Source of the DNA: Margaritifera margaritifera
Lineage: Eukaryota > Mollusca > Bivalvia > Unionida > Margaritiferidae
DNA: 64,000 nucleotides
Assembly: GCA_029931535.1 (NCBI GenBank)
Contig: JAQPZY010001344.1
Span: 2,158,501 to 2,222,500 of the forward strand
Direction of reading: 5' to 3'
This document shows positions 61,731-64,000 of this stretch, one piece after another (positions within the stretch are counted from its first letter, which is position 1; the number at the start of each line of letters is the position of its first letter). The translations under genes were made by a program, and so were the position numbers. The notes below the pieces were generated by a model that made no database searches, had not been told where the DNA came from, and saw only the letters and a program-made list of their open reading frames with translations.

Positions 61731-62861
61731 CTACTTCTTTTTCTTTTTATAGTCGACGACTTGAGAAGCTGCAATCCAAGAATCAAAACTAGGAGGATAT
61801 CCTTTCCAACGAACTTTGACTTCTTCTACTCGTCGTTTACCTACTTTGCGTGTTCTTTGTTCGAGAATGCTTTCGATGTCGTACAAGGTATCTTCTTTTT
61901 TAGTCACTCGTTGTAACTCAGGCAAGTAAAATGTTCCTTTGAGTACTTCACCGTTCATGTCTTCCAATTTATAGACGGGAGGATCACGTCCACGGACGGG
62001 GGTAGTGACACGAAACAATTCGGTAGTCCAGTTAGGTAAATAACCTTTGTCAAAAGTACGTTTGGTTTTTCCGATGCGAACCCAATCTCCCGTCTTTAAC
62101 AACTTCAACAAAGGTGTCTTTTTCTTTTTTCTTTTTTTGATCTGCTGGGGTGAACCAAATAATTTATCAAACACAGACACTTCGTTTTCAGGGCTGACCT
62201 CTTCGGGGGTACATCCAATACTACGATGGTACGATTGATTGTACGCTTTAACCAAACGAGGTAATACGTCGATGTACTTGAGAGTATGTTGATGTGTAAA
62301 ATATTTCCACATGCGTTCTTTCAAAGTTCTTTGAAAACGTTCCACGATACTGGCTTTGGTTTCAGGATTTTCGGTCGTAAAAAAATGAATGTGTCTTTGT
62401 TTCAATTCTTTTTGAAAAGCTTGGTTTAGAAATTCGGTACCTTTGTCCGTTTGCCATCGTAAAGGTTGACGTCCACTTTGTTTCAAGACCAATTTTAAGG
62501 CTCGTACCAATTCGGTACTGCTTTTAGAAGTCAAAGGCACGACCCAAGCAAATTTGGAAAACACATCAATGACACAAAACAAATATTTGTAACCACGATT
62601 GTAAGTAGCTAAATGAGAGACGTCTGCTAAATCGGCTTGCCATTGATGATCGATCCCTTCCACTTGAGTAGTACTTCTAGAAAATTTGCGTCGAATGGGT
62701 TTGTGTAACGTGTACGTTGATTGTTCTTGTAACCATCGTCGTACTTCGGGTAAACGTACACTTTTCAATTGACTTTTAGCAGCTCGATATAATTTTTGAA
62801 CTCCTCCGTAACCAGCAGCATGACCAGGATTGTAATAAATGGTAGCTAACAGTTTCTCCAT
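61731..62861 (-). CDS. Polinton integrase with chromodomain (INT)
   Basis: 376 residues from ATG. Domains: N-terminal helical region (1-60), retroviral-type rve core with D77 (WQADLAD), D139 (WQTDKGTEF) and E174 (SIVERFQ), an SH3-like DNA-binding part at about 255-315 (GDWVRIGK), and a chromodomain at 326-372 with Y327, W352 and W362 (VRWKGYPPSFDSWI). The catalytic triad is complete. It joins the element to chromosomal DNA with a 6-bp duplication in known Polintons, and the chromodomain could direct it to methylated histone H3. The frame is intact, so enzyme activity is plausible. Confidence 0.93.
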   Translation of the reverse strand: MEKLLATIYYNPGHAAGYGGVQKLYRAAKSQLKSVRLPEVRRWLQEQSTYTLHKPIRRKFSRSTTQVEGIDHQWQADLADVSHLATYNRGYKYLFCVIDVFSKFAWVVPLTSKSSTELVRALKLVLKQSGRQPLRWQTDKGTEFLNQAFQKELKQRHIHFFTTENPETKASIVERFQRTLKERMWKYFTHQHTLKYIDVLPRLVKAYNQSYHRSIGCTPEEVSPENEVSVFDKLFGSPQQIKKRKKKKTPLLKLLKTGDWVRIGKTKRTFDKGYLPNWTTELFRVTTPVRGRDPPVYKLEDMNGEVLKGTFYLPELQRVTKKEDTLYDIESILEQRTRKVGKRRVEEVKVRWKGYPPSFDSWIAASQVVDYKKKKK

Positions 62862-62873
62862 GATTTTTTTTCC

Positions 62874-63492
62874 TCAAGAAGAATAAGTTAACCAAGTTCC
62901 AATACTCTTTTCTTCGTGAGGTATCTTTTTGGATTGTTGTTGTTTACGTGTCCGACGTGCTACTGGGGTAAAAGTAGATGTGGTTTGAACAGGGGTTATC
63001 GGTTCTGTTTTGACTTCTTTCTTTACTTCTGACTTCACTTCTTTCTTTTTCTTTTCTGAGGATAAAGGGGTAGACCTTTTCTTTTTTATCCAATCTGGGG
63101 TGGCTAACTTTTTTATTTTTTTAAGAGGTGGAGTTAGTAAAAACTCTTCTTCTTCTTCTTCTTCTTCTTCTTTTTCTTCTTTTTCTTTTTTGATAGTCAC
63201 TTTAGGTTCGCTTTTCATGAGAGCCTTAAAATCTCTCAAAGTGGGTGGAGCTGTTTCGTCGACTGCTTTTTGACGAAAGAGTTGTAGACGTTGTAAAAGT
63301 TGACCGTACCGTTGGGTTTTTTTCTGTTTCGGACAAATCGTTACGTTCCATCAGGGATTGTATTTCTTGTTGTAACTGAGACATTTCGTTGAGATTAGGA
63401 TTGGGTGGTAAATGAGGTATCCGTTGTTCGTTCCAACGATGAAATTCCATCCATCGTTTGTAAGGTACTAAAGTCAGTTTTCGTCCTTCCAT
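62874..63492 (-). pseudogene. Polinton basic/coiled protein, frameshifted
   Basis: Two frames that appear to be one gene. The first part starts at the ATG at 63492 (MEGRKLTLVPYKRW) and has a helical LQQEIQSLMERND segment. Its natural continuation, by composition and helix pattern, switches frame at an A7 run (63317-63323) into the frame that ends at 62874, which has an Glu/Lys-rich stretch and a basic, Ser/Thr-rich tail (VARRTRKQQQ). A possible earlier ATG at 63524 is also one base out of frame at an A5 run (63509-63513). Function unknown; charged proteins of this kind adjoin integrase in Mavericks. Sequencing error, decay or programmed frameshifting are all possible. Confidence 0.6.
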
Positions 63493-63530
63493 TTCATTCA
63501 AAGGTACCAAAAAGGTGTGGTCATTTCAGA

Positions 63531-63545
63531 GTAGGGTGGTCCTTT
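63531..63545 (-). promoter_or_regulatory. AGGACCACCC motif at gene junction
   Basis: GGGTGGTCCTTT on the + strand, between the stop of the 140-residue protein (63562) and the next start. It matches the arm and flank of the hairpins at 55471-55489 and 56338-56357, but no hairpin partner is present here. Confidence 0.4.
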
Positions 63546-63561
63546 TTATCCTTCTTTTTTT

Positions 63562-63984
63562 TTATCGCATGACTCCTCCTAAAAGTGGTCCAGCAATCGT
63601 TCCTAACAAAGGAGCGGCTATTTTTAACAATGGTCCTATCAACATAGGTAGAAATCCACCTCGTTGTACCAACATTTTTTTCTTTTGTTGAAGAGGTATT
63701 TTCTTTTTCACCATTTGACGAAGAACATTCCGATGTTTCCCTAATTTTTGTTTCTGTATCTTAGACAAAGGTACCGTTCCTTTTAACACGTTCAAACAAC
63801 ATTCACACACGGTATCGATGATTTCTTTAGGAGCTGTTTGAATGAGTTGTTTTCGCATGGGAGGTTTGGATTTGTTCAGGACAGACAAGACATCCCAATG
63901 TTTCGCCAGACGAGGGGGAAGAAGTCGTCCTTTTTTTGGTGGTTTTCTTCTTTTTTTGGTGGTGGTGGTGGTGGTGGTGTGCAC
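63562..63984 (-). CDS. basic-hydrophobic virion-type protein, 5' frame uncertain
   Basis: The open frame gives up to 140 residues. The first codon of the open frame is GTG; the nearest ATG (63997, MAPKRA) is one base out of frame, with two A7 runs (63931-63937, 63951-63957) between them, so a start-proximal frame break is likely. Features: basic start, LPPRLAKHWDVL, a Cys pair CECC, a basic middle (KKKIPLQQKKK), and a Gly/Leu-rich hydrophobic end (GGFLPMLIGPLLKIAAPLLG). This plan recalls adenovirus pX-like core proteins reported in adintoviruses and is common in invertebrate Mavericks. Likely virion-associated; exact role unknown. Confidence 0.6.
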   Translation of the reverse strand: MHTTTTTTTKKRRKPPKKGRLLPPRLAKHWDVLSVLNKSKPPMRKQLIQTAPKEIIDTVCECCLNVLKGTVPLSKIQKQKLGKHRNVLRQMVKKKIPLQQKKKMLVQRGGFLPMLIGPLLKIAAPLLGTIAGPLLGGVMR

Positions 63985-64000
63985 GTTTGGGAGCCATCTT

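Larger units (their letters stand above)
55305..64000 (-). mobile_element. Maverick/Polinton (adintovirus-like) element, left part
   Basis: Starts near 55302-55305 (AGTATAGTGGGGG), exactly where homology to tract A stops, and runs off the window. Gene content on the - strand: chromodomain integrase, adenain-like protease, double-jelly-roll-type major capsid candidate, penton candidate, pVI/pX-like basic proteins and several lineage-specific proteins. This set defines Polintons and adintoviruses, which are both transposons and presumptive viruses. Protein-primed DNA polymerase B, the A32-like packaging ATPase and the right inverted terminal repeat are expected beyond 64,000. The genes have higher GC and purine bias than the flanks. 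Most frames are intact, so the insertion looks young, apart from three frame breaks near the window end. Confidence 0.88.

Noticed and set aside
62047..63273. Plus-strand frames over the integrase and basic-protein genes
   Set aside because: Phe/Ser-rich mirror frames of the well-supported minus-strand genes.
62874..63984. Programmed frameshifting as the explanation for the frame breaks
   Set aside because: A-runs are suggestive, but there is no second copy here for comparison and no downstream pseudoknot I could support; kept only as one of three options.

Overview
The window looks like an AT-rich, gene-poor stretch of an invertebrate animal genome. A lophotrochozoan, most likely a bivalve mollusc, is my best guess. 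The guess rests on long noncoding tracts full of (TA)n/(CT)n microsatellites and minisatellites, a Gmr1-type Ty3/Gypsy family, tRNA-headed SINEs, and a Maverick/Polinton with the capsid gene set familiar from invertebrate genomes. I see no convincing host protein-coding gene. Nearly every real coding signal belongs to a mobile element.

Layout. 1-22.2 kb: noncoding DNA with a small hAT-type MITE (59-200), eight or more unrelated minisatellites (25, 35, 15, 45, 32, 27, 23, 51 and 49 bp units), microsatellites, SINE pieces and a diffuse repeat family (called R1 here) that recurs at 1.3, 15.6, 20.3 and 42.0 kb. 22.25-27.92 kb: LTR retrotransposon copy 1 (+ strand, CTAT target duplication) with one uninterrupted 1305-codon gag-pol frame. 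Its order is zinc knuckle, protease, integrase, reverse transcriptase, RNase H, so integrase lies upstream of RT as in Gmr1-like elements. The capsid-coding part of gag has been deleted in frame. 30.69-37.31 kb: copy 2 of the same family (- strand, ATGA target duplication). It keeps the SCAN-like capsid region but is broken by at least six stop codons, several frameshifts and a protease active-site change.

30.3-41.0 kb and 49.4-55.3 kb are two diverged copies in the same orientation of one tract of about 4.1 kb. Each carries the same mariner relic, and each was later hit by different elements: the LTR element in A; a SINE, a pogo/Tigger element and then the Polinton in B. Between them lie relics of two non-LTR retrotransposons, a pogo-like MITE and a tRNA-Val pseudogene.

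55.3-64.0 kb: the left part of a Maverick/Polinton (adintovirus-like) element, cut by the window end. All genes are on the - strand. From the right they are a basic/hydrophobic virion-type protein, a frameshifted coiled/basic protein, an integrase with chromodomain, a two-helix membrane protein, a penton candidate, a pVI/pX-like basic protein, the major capsid protein, a zinc-motif protein, an adenain-like protease, a polyQ protein and a small Cys-rich protein. Together these would integrate the genome and build and mature a capsid. The expected DNA polymerase B and packaging ATPase are not in view and should lie beyond 64,000. Two of the outer genes share an upstream motif plus a TATA-like box. 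An AGGACCACCC-type motif, twice within a hairpin, recurs at gene 3' ends. Three reading-frame breaks cluster at homopolymers in 63.3-64.0 kb.
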